Of a DNA stretch of 64,000 nucleotides, positions 9,357 to 16,428 are shown in pieces (position 1 is the stretch's first letter; every line of letters begins with the position of its first letter). The notes below the pieces were generated by a model, which saw nothing but the letters and a program-made list of their open reading frames with translations, was not told the DNA's origin and did not search any database. This DNA comes from Couchioplanes caeruleus (GTDB taxonomy: Bacteria; Actinomycetota; Actinomycetes; Mycobacteriales; Micromonosporaceae). A program made the translations under genes and the position numbers. The stretch is from assembly GCF_003751945.1 (NCBI RefSeq), contig NZ_RJKL01000001.1:6758001-6822000 (forward strand). The letters are read 5' to 3'.

Positions 9357-9397
9357 CGCGTCACCGTAGGCGAACGCGGGCCGGCGGCCCCAGCCGT

Positions 9398-9415
9398 CCA
9401 CGGATAGTTCCGTGG
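9398..9415 (-). terminator. Hairpin after the phospholipase D-like gene
   Basis: CCACGGA and TCCGTGG form a perfect 7-bp stem with a TAGT loop, 13 nt after the stop of the phospholipase D-like gene and 42 nt before the kinase start. No clear U tract follows, so it could be a weak terminator or a processing site. Confidence 0.45.
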
Positions 9416-9427
9416 GTATACCCAGCC

Positions 9428-11005
9428 CTACCAGGTGCCGGCGCGGCGCTCCCGCCACGGGCGGCCGTCGGGGTCGTAGACCAGGCGGTAGGCGGGCACC
9501 GCCCAGAGCCGCTGATGCCAGGCGAGCCGTTCGGTCTCGTGCGGCACCAGGCGCCCCGGTGGCCGGGGACCCCGCTCGCCGTCACGGTGCCAGTCACGCA
9601 GCGCGTCGGCGGAGGCGCGCACCGTCCGTACGGTGGATTCGGGGTCGAGAAGGTCCTCGTCGCCGGAACGGTCGAGATGCTCGCGCAGCAGTGTGAGCCG
9701 CAGCTCGCGCGCATAGACGCGCGCGCCGTCGCCCAACCCTGCCGGGTCGGTCGGCGCCCGCTCGTCGCGCGTGCGGTCCATCACCGCGCAGGAGAGCTCG
9801 CTGTCGTGCGTCCACGAACGACGGTTGAAGTTGTCGCTGCCGACGCTGGCCCACACGTCGTCCACGACACATACCTTCGCGTGTACGTAGACGGGTGCGC
9901 CGTCGTGGTTCTCGACGTCGAAGACGTGCACACGGTCGGGCGCGGCTCTGTGGCACAGCGCGACCGCCTCGGCCCGGCCCACCTGGTTGGGTGGCAGGGC
10001 GAACCTGCCGTCCACGTCCGGATGCCGCGGTACGACCGCGATCAGATGCAGCCCCGGATTGTCGTTGAGTGCGTCCGCGAAAAGCTGAGCGACCTCTTTG
10101 GACCACAGGTACTGGTCCTCGAGGTAGATCAGGCGCCGCGCCCGTTTGATGGCTTTCGTATATCCGCGCGCGATGCTGCGTTCGCCGAGCTTGGCGAAAC
10201 CGTACGGCGGACGCATGGCCGGGTAGGTCCGCAGCACCTGCACGTCGTGCGGCCCGCACTCGCCCGGATCCGGCGGCTGCGGCGGAAGGCGGTCGGCGCG
10301 CAGGTCGGCGTGGCGGAGGTGGTCGGCGACCGTGCTGATCGGCCCGTGCTGGTCCAGCGGCGCCGGGTCGGTCCAGCGCTCCCGGAACGCCAGGTCGAGG
10401 GCGCCGACCACCGGGCCGCGCAGGGCGAGCTGGACGTCGTGCCAGGGCGGATTGCTTCCGTACGCCTCGGCCATGGCCACCGCCTGCGGATCGCCGCGAT
10501 GGTCGGCGCCGTCCCTGCGGCTGTGGCAGAGATCGATCCCGCCGGCGAACGCGATGTCCTTCTCGGGCGCCCGCGGATGGCGCAGCACCACCAGCTTCTG
10601 GTGGTGCGAGCCGCCCCGGCGGATCCGCTGGTCGAGCAGCACCTCGCCGCCGGCGGCCTCGATCTCCTCGCCGAGGTTCCGGTTCTCCTCCTCGCTGTAC
10701 GCCAGCTTGTCGAGGTGTGAACGCCAGAGCAGGCCCTTGACCACGACACCACGCTTCGCGGCCGCGGCGAAGAGCTCGACGATCGTGGGGCCGTGATCGC
10801 GCATCCGCTCGTCCGGGTCGCCACGCCAGTCGGTGAAGAACAGGTGGTCGCCGTCGCCCAGCATCTCGACCTCGGTCACCAGGCGGTCGAAGTAGTTCTC
10901 GCCGTGAATGAGGGGCTCGACGGTGTTTCCCGGCGACCAGTTGGGTATCTGAGTGTCAGGGTTGCCGCGCTCGTCCGCGGTCAGGAACCACTCCTGGTGT
11001 GACAC
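9428..11005 (-). CDS. Phospholipase D-like protein
   Basis: A 525-aa protein of the PLD superfamily with two HKD regions. The second, HAKVCVVDD near residue 375 followed by GSDNFNRRS, is complete. The first, HHQKLVVLR near residue 134 followed by FAGGIDLCHSRRD, has Arg where the canonical HxK(x)4D has Asp; I recall similar variants in actinobacterial relatives. No signal peptide is visible, so it is probably cytosolic. Substrate (phosphatidyl or other phosphodiester) is not known. GTG 11005 is preferred because GGAAGGG lies 5 nt upstream; the frame extends to 11065. Confidence 0.85.
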   Translation of the reverse strand: MSHQEWFLTADERGNPDTQIPNWSPGNTVEPLIHGENYFDRLVTEVEMLGDGDHLFFTDWRGDPDERMRDHGPTIVELFAAAAKRGVVVKGLLWRSHLDKLAYSEEENRNLGEEIEAAGGEVLLDQRIRRGGSHHQKLVVLRHPRAPEKDIAFAGGIDLCHSRRDGADHRGDPQAVAMAEAYGSNPPWHDVQLALRGPVVGALDLAFRERWTDPAPLDQHGPISTVADHLRHADLRADRLPPQPPDPGECGPHDVQVLRTYPAMRPPYGFAKLGERSIARGYTKAIKRARRLIYLEDQYLWSKEVAQLFADALNDNPGLHLIAVVPRHPDVDGRFALPPNQVGRAEAVALCHRAAPDRVHVFDVENHDGAPVYVHAKVCVVDDVWASVGSDNFNRRSWTHDSELSCAVMDRTRDERAPTDPAGLGDGARVYARELRLTLLREHLDRSGDEDLLDPESTVRTVRASADALRDWHRDGERGPRPPGRLVPHETERLAWHQRLWAVPAYRLVYDPDGRPWRERRAGTW

Positions 11006-11101
11006 GGGCAGCCCTTCCGAGGTCGACGACGCCCTCACGGTAGGCCCCTCGAGGGCCACCCGCACCCTGAGTCGTAGCCACCCGTGCGAAGGACCCCTCT
11101 T

Positions 11102-11218
11102 ATGAGTAGCCAGCCGCTGACCCCGACCGACGCCACCACCTCCTCCGAACGAGGTCTACTCATCGCCGTCCTGCTGATGGTGGTGTTGGGCGTCGGCGCC
11201 ATGTTGCTCATCTCCTGA
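11102..11218 (+). CDS. 38-aa small membrane protein
   Basis: ATG 11102 to TGA 11216-11218 encodes 38 residues: a polar N-terminus of ~17 residues, then one strong transmembrane helix (LLIAVLLMVVLGVGAMLLI) reaching the C-terminus. GAAGGA sits 8 nt before the ATG. It is divergent from the phospholipase D-like gene. The composition, RBS and complete frame support a real small gene. Function is unknown. Confidence 0.6.
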   Translation: MSSQPLTPTDATTSSERGLLIAVLLMVVLGVGAMLLIS

Positions 11219-11319
11219 CGACCGGGGTTCTCACATTCTTATTACGGTGCTCACTGGTGTCGCTTTCGTGACGGAATGCGGGCAGCGCGAAAGCCGCTGA
11301 CTCCTCCATACTCCTCGGC

Positions 11320-12735
11320 ATGACGGGGGAGTCGGCTTTCAGCAGCGCATTGATCGAGGTCCCACCGGCCGAGGCGGCCACCGGCGCGACGAAGGTCGTC
11401 TGGACCCCGGAGCATGGTCCCCTGACGGTGACAATCCCACCCGGCACGGTGGACGGCGCGGTGGTGTGGGTGCCGACCCCGGCCGGCACAGTCGCGGTGA
11501 CGATCCGGGTGCCGACGGCTCTCACGCCCCCGCCGGTGACGGCACCGCCGTTCCCGGCGAGCGGCCCGCCGACGGCGACGCCCCCCTTTCCGGCGAGCGG
11601 TCCACCGGCGGCGCCACCCCTTCCGGCGAGCGGCCCGCCGGCGGCGGCCTACCCGCCGCCTGGATATCCGCCGGCCGATGGTTACCCGGCGCCTGGCGGT
11701 AACCCGCCTCCGGGCGCTTATGCGCCGTCCGGCGCCTACGTGCCGCCCGGCGCTTACGGCCCGCCACCTGCGAAACCGCGCACCGGCCGGCGCAATCTGA
11801 TCATCGGTCTCTCCCTGGCGGCCCTGCTCGTGGTCGGATGCTGCGGCGTCGGCCTCGCCTTCTCGCAATCCGACGACGACACGTCGGAGGCGGGCAAGCG
11901 CAGCGGCATCGGGGCGGCCACCCCCACCGGGACGGGCCCGATGAGCCCTCAGCAGTACGCCCAGCTCCTCGCCGCCTCGGACAACGCGATCAGGGTGCCG
12001 TTCGCGAAGCTCAACACCGGCGATCCGGCGGCGTTCGCCCGGGCGGCCCAGGCGGCGGCGCCCGTGATCCACGCCGAGGCGGGCAAGCTGCGCGCTACCG
12101 AGCCTCCGGCGGGCGCGCAGTCCGTGCACGCCCAGCTCACCCACCAGTTGGACAGCCTTGGCGACATGGTCGAGGACACGGCGGGCGCGAAGCAGGAGTG
12201 CCCGGCGGCCTCGCCGTTCGCGACGGTCCTGCGGTCCGGCTGGGCCGGCGGCCTGCGCGAGAACGCCAGGAAGTTGGCGGCGGCGGACACCACCTACAAG
12301 TTCGGCACCTTCCTGCCGGCGGCCCCCAAAGAACAGAAACGGCGACTGAAGAACGGGACCTTCGTCAAGCAGTCCGGCGCCGGCGGCCTCGGCCACCTGA
12401 AGATCAAGAACGGTGCGTCCGACACCACGATCTCCCTGGTTCCCAGCAAGGGCACGAAACCCAAACCCGTCTTCACCGTGTACGTGCGGGGCGGCGGCAC
12501 CTACACGGCCAAGGGCATCCAGGACGGCACGTACCGCATCTACACGGCATCGGGCGAGGACTGGAACGCGGACAAGAAGGGCTTCACCCGCGACTGCGCG
12601 TACAGCAAGTTCGACGACACCTTCAAGTTCACGACGACGGCGTCCTCCACATCCATCTGGACGATCACCCTGACCCCCGTCGTCGGCGGCAACGCCTCGA
12701 CCAGCGACGTCGACCCGAGCACCTTCCCCAACTGA
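11320..12735 (+). CDS. Membrane-anchored protein with DnaJ-C-like N-terminus and proline-rich linker
   Basis: A 471-aa protein. Residues ~11-64 read like the C-terminal substrate-binding fold of DnaJ: the VPPAEAATGATK segment, then LTVTIPPGTVDGAVV and TVAVTIRV. Residues ~68-151 are a Pro/Ala/Gly/Tyr-rich linker with three FPASGPP-like repeats. A transmembrane helix spans ~159-181 with CC in its core, and the remaining ~290 residues would be outside, ending in a beta-rich domain with two cysteines (~310-465). No J domain is present. There is no Shine-Dalgarno; a CATACT -10-like box 7 nt before the ATG hints at a leaderless mRNA. Function is unknown. Confidence 0.75.
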   Translation: MTGESAFSSALIEVPPAEAATGATKVVWTPEHGPLTVTIPPGTVDGAVVWVPTPAGTVAVTIRVPTALTPPPVTAPPFPASGPPTATPPFPASGPPAAPPLPASGPPAAAYPPPGYPPADGYPAPGGNPPPGAYAPSGAYVPPGAYGPPPAKPRTGRRNLIIGLSLAALLVVGCCGVGLAFSQSDDDTSEAGKRSGIGAATPTGTGPMSPQQYAQLLAASDNAIRVPFAKLNTGDPAAFARAAQAAAPVIHAEAGKLRATEPPAGAQSVHAQLTHQLDSLGDMVEDTAGAKQECPAASPFATVLRSGWAGGLRENARKLAAADTTYKFGTFLPAAPKEQKRRLKNGTFVKQSGAGGLGHLKIKNGASDTTISLVPSKGTKPKPVFTVYVRGGGTYTAKGIQDGTYRIYTASGEDWNADKKGFTRDCAYSKFDDTFKFTTTASSTSIWTITLTPVVGGNASTSDVDPSTFPN

Positions 12736-13052
12736 CCCCAGGGCCCGCCCGATCGCCGTCACCGCGACCGCCACCAGCGGCCATGTCGTCGAGTCGCGGG
12801 TCTCGCAGGCCCCGCGGCCGCGTTCCGTTTCTCGATCGAGGCCGCCGAGGCGTACGCCGACCCGAATGAAACCGGCCCGGGCGGAGCCTGTTCCCTGGTC
12901 CGGCCCGGCGTTCCCCGGAGCGTGTGGTTGTCGCCGCGGGAGTCGATCGCCCTCGTTCTCCGGAGCGTGCGGGACGGCGAGCGGGTCGCCGACCCGAAGC
13001 CGGCCGCCCTCGGGGTGGGTCGACGGTCCCGACGACGGCGTCGTGACCGGAG
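12736..13052. other. 317-nt convergent intergenic region
   Basis: Between two convergent genes. It contains short imperfect repeats around CCGGAGCGTG (near 12915 and 12958) and a bulged hairpin at its right end. No coding frame with convincing start and composition was seen. Confidence 0.5.
13024..13049 (-). terminator. Hairpin after the DUF4241 gene
   Basis: CGGTC/GACCG and ACGAC/GTCGT form a 5+5 bp stem with a 3-nt bulge and GGC loop, 3 nt past the stop codon. There is no U tract; likely an actinobacterial I-shaped terminator. Confidence 0.4.
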
Positions 13053-13757
13053 TCAGACCACGCGGAAGTCCGTGACGAAGGAAGCGACCTCTCCCTCCGC
13101 CGTCCGGCCGACAAAGGTGGCATACGCGCCTTCTCCCCAGCCGGTGCTCACCGCCACCACGCCGGCCCCGGTCGCGGGATCGGTGATCGCGCGGAGCGCG
13201 CCCGGCGCCGGAGGGCTTGGCTCCGGGAGGAAGACCCGCTCGACGCGCGCATAGGTCCAGGTCTTCAGCGCGGCCAGGGCGCACTCGTCGGCTAGCGTGC
13301 CGATGCCCGAATCGACCGGGTAAGCCCAGAAGCCGTCCTCGTCGAGTAGGGCCCGATCCGCGTCGGGCACGGCGGCAGGCTCCCACGCGACGACCGGTTC
13401 GTCGCGAATGGCGAGGTGCAGCGCGGCCGTCCGCCGATCCGACTCTGGCCGGTCGCGGGCGAGCGATGCCCGGTCGCGGGTGGGTGATCCGGACGGCGGG
13501 GAACCGGAGGCGAGGGCGGCGGCCGGGTGCACCACGGCCACCCAGGCCCGCAGGGGATACCGTCCCGGCGGGACGGTGACGGTGAACGGCGGCGTCTCGC
13601 CCGGATGCACCAGGGGATCGCACGCGACCACGCGACCGGTGGGCAGGGTCACGTCACCGAGCGGGACCCCGGTCAGGCGGTAGTCGCAGGCGTCGTCGAC
13701 GTGTCGAGCGCCCTCGACCAGCAGCCGATTCAGCATCTCGCCGATATCCACAGCCAT
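13053..13757 (-). CDS. DUF4241 domain protein
   Basis: A 234-aa soluble protein. The region from ~30 onward fits DUF4241: a VVACDPL turn near the N-terminus, a YPLRAWVAVVHP strand, the FWAYPVDSGIGTLADE motif in the middle, and a C-terminal GWGEGAYATFVG strand with SFVTDF. Members of this family occur widely, sometimes in polymorphic-toxin immunity contexts, but no toxin gene is visible here. The start ATG 13757 has no clear Shine-Dalgarno; GTG two codons later is possible. A Ser/Arg/Asp-rich stretch (~95-115) is a low-complexity insertion. Confidence 0.75.
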   Translation of the reverse strand: MAVDIGEMLNRLLVEGARHVDDACDYRLTGVPLGDVTLPTGRVVACDPLVHPGETPPFTVTVPPGRYPLRAWVAVVHPAAALASGSPPSGSPTRDRASLARDRPESDRRTAALHLAIRDEPVVAWEPAAVPDADRALLDEDGFWAYPVDSGIGTLADECALAALKTWTYARVERVFLPEPSPPAPGALRAITDPATGAGVVAVSTGWGEGAYATFVGRTAEGEVASFVTDFRVV

Positions 13758-13831
13758 GCCGGGAGGGTATCGGCGACCACCGACAGAATCGCGTGGCCGG
13801 CCGGCGCCCCGGAGAGCGGCGCGGTGGGCGT

Positions 13832-13872
13832 GAACGGGGTGGCGCGACCACGTTCGGCACGGCACCCCGTTC
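13832..13872 (-). terminator. Inverted repeat after the 146-aa hypothetical gene
   Basis: GAACGGGGTG at 13832-13841 pairs perfectly with CACCCCGTTC at 13863-13872 (10 bp, 21-nt loop), about 10 nt beyond the stop of the gene at 13883. Likely terminator without a U tract. Confidence 0.5.
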
Positions 13873-13882
13873 GCGGCGCGGC

Positions 13883-14323
13883 TCAGGTGCGAGCCGGGGA
13901 CCAGGCGCGGTAGTAGACGCGTGCCTCGTATCCGCTTCGGCTCAGGTGCCAGCCGAGGTCGTCGACGTCGAGGATCTCGGGGCGGCCGGCCAGCCAGGTG
14001 GCCGCCATGCCCAGGGTCTCGGCCGGGGTCGCGCCGGTGAAGGTCATGCAGCGGGCCCCGGTGTCGCCGGGCGCGGGTGCGTGGCGGGGGAGTGCCTGCG
14101 CCGTCATGGTCGGCTCGGGGCCGGTGACCACGGCGGTCGCTCCGATCGCCCGGCCGTCGCGGACGCCCTGGACGAACCAGTCGTTGATCGTCTCGTCGTG
14201 CTCGACGGCCCAGCCGCTGACCGAGCCGACGTCGGCGGCGATCGCGTGCTTGGCGTTGTCGAGGGCGGCATCCAGGGTGGCGAGCTCGAAATCCTCGCCG
14301 TTGTACTCGACCCGGTACGTCAT
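13883..14323 (-). CDS. Conserved hypothetical protein (146 aa)
   Basis: A 146-aa soluble protein starting MTYRVEYNGEDFELATL, with an alpha/beta pattern, a VEHDETINDWFVQGVRDG segment in the middle and a C-terminal YYRAWSP. No catalytic motif is recognised. The start ATG 14323 lacks a strong Shine-Dalgarno. It lies between the DUF4241 gene and the Clp-N gene in the same direction, with an inverted repeat behind it. I do not recognise its function. Confidence 0.65.
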   Translation of the reverse strand: MTYRVEYNGEDFELATLDAALDNAKHAIAADVGSVSGWAVEHDETINDWFVQGVRDGRAIGATAVVTGPEPTMTAQALPRHAPAPGDTGARCMTFTGATPAETLGMAATWLAGRPEILDVDDLGWHLSRSGYEARVYYRAWSPART

Positions 14324-14373
14324 GCCGCCCCCGATACCCGGTCACCGCCGGAAGTAGGCCTGTGAGGGAGCCG

Positions 14374-14979
14374 TCACGCCGCGTCGGCGTGCAGGGAGCG
14401 GGCGAGGTCGGCGCGCAGTTCGTCGGCGTCGACCCCGCGTTCCGCCAGGATCTGCGCGCCTGGGCCCCGCTCCTCGCGGAGGACGCCCAGCATGATGTGC
14501 TCGGGCGCGATGTAGTTGTGCTTGAGGCGGATCGCTTCCCGCAGGGACAGCTCCAGCACCTTCTTGGCCCGCGGCGAAAAGGGGATGTGGCCGGTGCCCC
14601 GCCGGAACAGGCCCTTGCGCTTCGGTGCGGGCTCGCGGGGCAGGTTCAGCGCGCCCGGCCCGAAGTTCTCCTCGATGGCCCGCCGGACCGCGTCCAGGTC
14701 GATGCCGATGGCCCGCAGGGCCTCGCGGTCGGCGGCGTCGGCGTCGGTCGCGGCCGTGCCGGTGTCCCCGCCGGCCCGACGGATGATCTCGGCGCGGGCG
14801 TAGCCGGCGTCGACCTGCTTCTCTCGCAGCGCCGGCGCCGAGGCGACCGGCCCGGCGGGGTCGGCCAGCAGGGCGAGCAGCACGTGCTCGGTGCCGATCG
14901 GTGCGTGGCCCAGCTCGCGGGCCTCGGCCTGGGCGCGGATGACCGTTTCCCGGGCGGCGCGGGTGAATCGCTCGAACAT
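14374..14979 (-). CDS. Clp N-terminal (ClpR) domain protein without ATPase
   Basis: A 201-aa protein that is a free-standing Clp repeat domain. The first repeat covers ~1-70 (MFERFTRAARETVI, then GHAPIGTEHVLLALL) and the second ~130-195 (FSPRAKKVLELSLREAIRL, then YIAPEHIMLGVL). These two repeats form the substrate- or adaptor-binding N-domain of ClpC/ClpA; the AAA+ modules are absent. It may act as an adaptor or decoy for the Clp protease. It follows the HTH gene by a single base, with GGGAGGA (inside the end of the HTH gene) as Shine-Dalgarno, so the two form one operon. Confidence 0.88.
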   Translation of the reverse strand: MFERFTRAARETVIRAQAEARELGHAPIGTEHVLLALLADPAGPVASAPALREKQVDAGYARAEIIRRAGGDTGTAATDADAADREALRAIGIDLDAVRRAIEENFGPGALNLPREPAPKRKGLFRRGTGHIPFSPRAKKVLELSLREAIRLKHNYIAPEHIMLGVLREERGPGAQILAERGVDADELRADLARSLHADAA

Positions 14980-14980
14980 C

Positions 14981-15217
14981 TCAGTCCTCCCGGAGATCCT
15001 GCATCGGCACGCGGCCCGCGTGTTTCTTGTGTACGCCCTGGCGGGTCACCTCGAGGGCGTCCGCGATTTCCTGCCAGGACCAGCCTTTCCGGCGCGCGTT
15101 GGCCACCTGCAGGTGCTCCAGGCCCTCGAGCAGGCGGCGCAGCGCCACCACCGCGCGCAGCCCGACCCGGGGGTCGGCGCTGCCCGCGGCGGCGGCGAGG
15201 TCGGTCGCTTCCGTCAT
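14981..15217 (-). CDS. Small HTH transcriptional regulator linked to Clp-N protein
   Basis: A 78-aa protein. Residues ~45-70 form a helix-turn-helix (GWSWQEIADALEVTRQGVHKK) of the sigma-70 region 4 or MerR-like type. ATG 15217 has no Shine-Dalgarno; instead a consensus promoter places the transcription start at or one base before the ATG, so the mRNA is probably leaderless. Two palindromes overlap that promoter, and autoregulation is the simplest reading. It is cotranscribed with the Clp-N gene. Relatives in other actinobacteria occur in the same pair. The exact regulon is unknown. Confidence 0.82.
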   Translation of the reverse strand: MTEATDLAAAAGSADPRVGLRAVVALRRLLEGLEHLQVANARRKGWSWQEIADALEVTRQGVHKKHAGRVPMQDLRED

Positions 15218-15265
15218 GCATGTCAACCTACGTTGACACGACGAGGATGTCAACCCAGGTTGACA
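15218..15265 (-). promoter_or_regulatory. Consensus promoter inside two palindromic operators
   Basis: On the minus strand TTGACA (15253-15248), a 17-nt spacer and TAGGTT (15230-15225) match the housekeeping promoter; the expected start point is at 15217-15218, the A of the ATG. Palindrome 1 (15221-15238, TGTCAACCTACGTTGACA, 7-bp arms) covers the -10; palindrome 2 (15248-15265, TGTCAACCCAGGTTGACA, 8-bp arms) covers the -35. Centres are 27 bp apart. These are probable repressor sites for the adjacent HTH protein. Confidence 0.75.
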
Positions 15266-15331
15266 CCGCGGGCACGGAAAGGCGCAGGCGTGAGGAAAGC
15301 GCGGAGTGGGGGAAGGCGCGGCTGCGGGCAA

Positions 15332-15390
15332 GCGCGGGGCGGGGGCTAGCGCGGGGCGGGGGCTAGCGCGGGTGCGGGCTGGCGCGGGGC
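15332..15390 (+). repeat. G-rich degenerate tandem repeat (17-bp unit)
   Basis: Two perfect 17-bp copies (15332-15348, 15349-15365), GCGCGGGGCGGGGGCTA, followed by decayed copies. Several runs of four or five G on one strand could form a G-quadruplex. It is intergenic, between the HTH promoter and the VOC terminator. Confidence 0.7.
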
Positions 15391-15449
15391 GTGGGGATGG
15401 GCGAGGCGCGGGGTAGAGCGGGGGCGGGCACGGGGAGAGCGCGGACACG

Positions 15450-15486
15450 GGAAAGGGGGCCGGTCGGCGCGACCGGCCCCCTTTCC
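15450..15486 (-). terminator. Strong 17-bp hairpin terminator after the VOC gene
   Basis: A perfect 17-bp stem (15450-15466 with 15470-15486) and GCG loop, flanked on the minus strand by an A/T-poor tail, starts 5 nt past the stop of the VOC protein gene. It is one of the strongest hairpins in the window and should insulate the HTH-ClpN operon from upstream transcription. Confidence 0.8.
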
Positions 15487-15491
15487 ACCCC

Positions 15492-16274
15492 TCATGCGCC
15501 GAAGGTCAACTCCATGCCCGACTGCGGCGTGTAGGACATGGTCAGTTCGATGGGAATCGCCGCCGGGGCCGCGATCGAGAACGGCACGCCCGCGGGGTCG
15601 AGCAGCTCGGCGTACGTGCCGAAGCCCATCGCGGTGGCACCGGAGACGACGGTCGCGCCGTAGGCCCGGGCGTCTTCCAGCGTCTCGACGCAGTCGGCGA
15701 CCTGGAACGCGGCCCGCCACCAGCTCCCGCCGCGGGACGGGGCGAGCCCGGCCATCGCGTCGTGGGCGGTGGTGATCCATTCGCCTCGGGTGCCGTCGCT
15801 GCCGTACTCGTCGCGTAGCAGCCAGCCGAACGCCTGGCCGTAGAAGTTGGCCGCGGCCACCGCGTCGTCGGTGAGCAGTTCCGGGAAGGTCATGGTGCTC
15901 GGCTCGCCGCCGAGCTGGGTTCCCGTGAAGCCGCGCGGCTCCCAGATGCCCAGCCGCGCGCCGGCGGGGTCGGCGATGACGGCGCTGCGGCCGCCGTTGT
16001 GGTCGGCCGGCTCGCTGACCAGCGAGCCGCCCGCCTCGCGCACCCGCATGATCGAGGACTCGAGGTTGTGCTCGGTGAGGTAGGTCATCCAGCCCACCGG
16101 CCGGTCGGCGCGGACGCGAGTGAGCCCGGCGACGGCGCGTCCCTGGAGCGTGAACCGGTCACCGGCCAATTCCCAGCCGAAGAGGCGGGTGTAGAAGTCC
16201 GCCGCCCGGGCGGGATCCGCACTCGCCAGCTCGACCCAGCAGGGTGTCCCCGGCGCAAAGCCCCGTATACGCAT
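15492..16274 (-). CDS. Two-domain VOC (glyoxalase-like) protein
   Basis: A 260-aa protein with two vicinal-oxygen-chelate modules. Module 1 (~1-120) has PGTPCWVELASADPARAADFY and ends DPAGARLGIWEP; module 2 (~130-260) has FPELLTDDAVAAANFY and ends DPAGVPFSI. It resembles actinobacterial glyoxalase/bleomycin-resistance-fold proteins; metal use and substrate cannot be set. ATG 16274 is chosen since AAAGGTG lies 7 nt upstream; an upstream ATG at 16298 is in frame. It is followed by a strong terminator. Confidence 0.85.
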   Translation of the reverse strand: MRIRGFAPGTPCWVELASADPARAADFYTRLFGWELAGDRFTLQGRAVAGLTRVRADRPVGWMTYLTEHNLESSIMRVREAGGSLVSEPADHNGGRSAVIADPAGARLGIWEPRGFTGTQLGGEPSTMTFPELLTDDAVAAANFYGQAFGWLLRDEYGSDGTRGEWITTAHDAMAGLAPSRGGSWWRAAFQVADCVETLEDARAYGATVVSGATAMGFGTYAELLDPAGVPFSIAAPAAIPIELTMSYTPQSGMELTFGA

Positions 16275-16428
16275 CGGCCGCACCTTTCGTCGCTCCATCG
16301 TGGATCACCTGCTGCGGAGGAGGTGCCGCCACTTTACAGCCATGAATACGCTCTGCCACTACGCAGGGGTTCAATGTCCTTAATAAACCACGATCTCGCG
16401 GGGTTGCGATTACGCACCGTTATGGCGA

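Noticed and set aside
11251..13623. 790-codon minus-strand frame over the DnaJ-C-like gene
   Set aside because: It is antisense to a clear plus-strand protein and has typical high-GC shadow composition.
13053..13757. DUF4241 as an immunity protein of a toxin system
   Set aside because: No toxin-like or secretion-system gene lies nearby, so the context does not support this.
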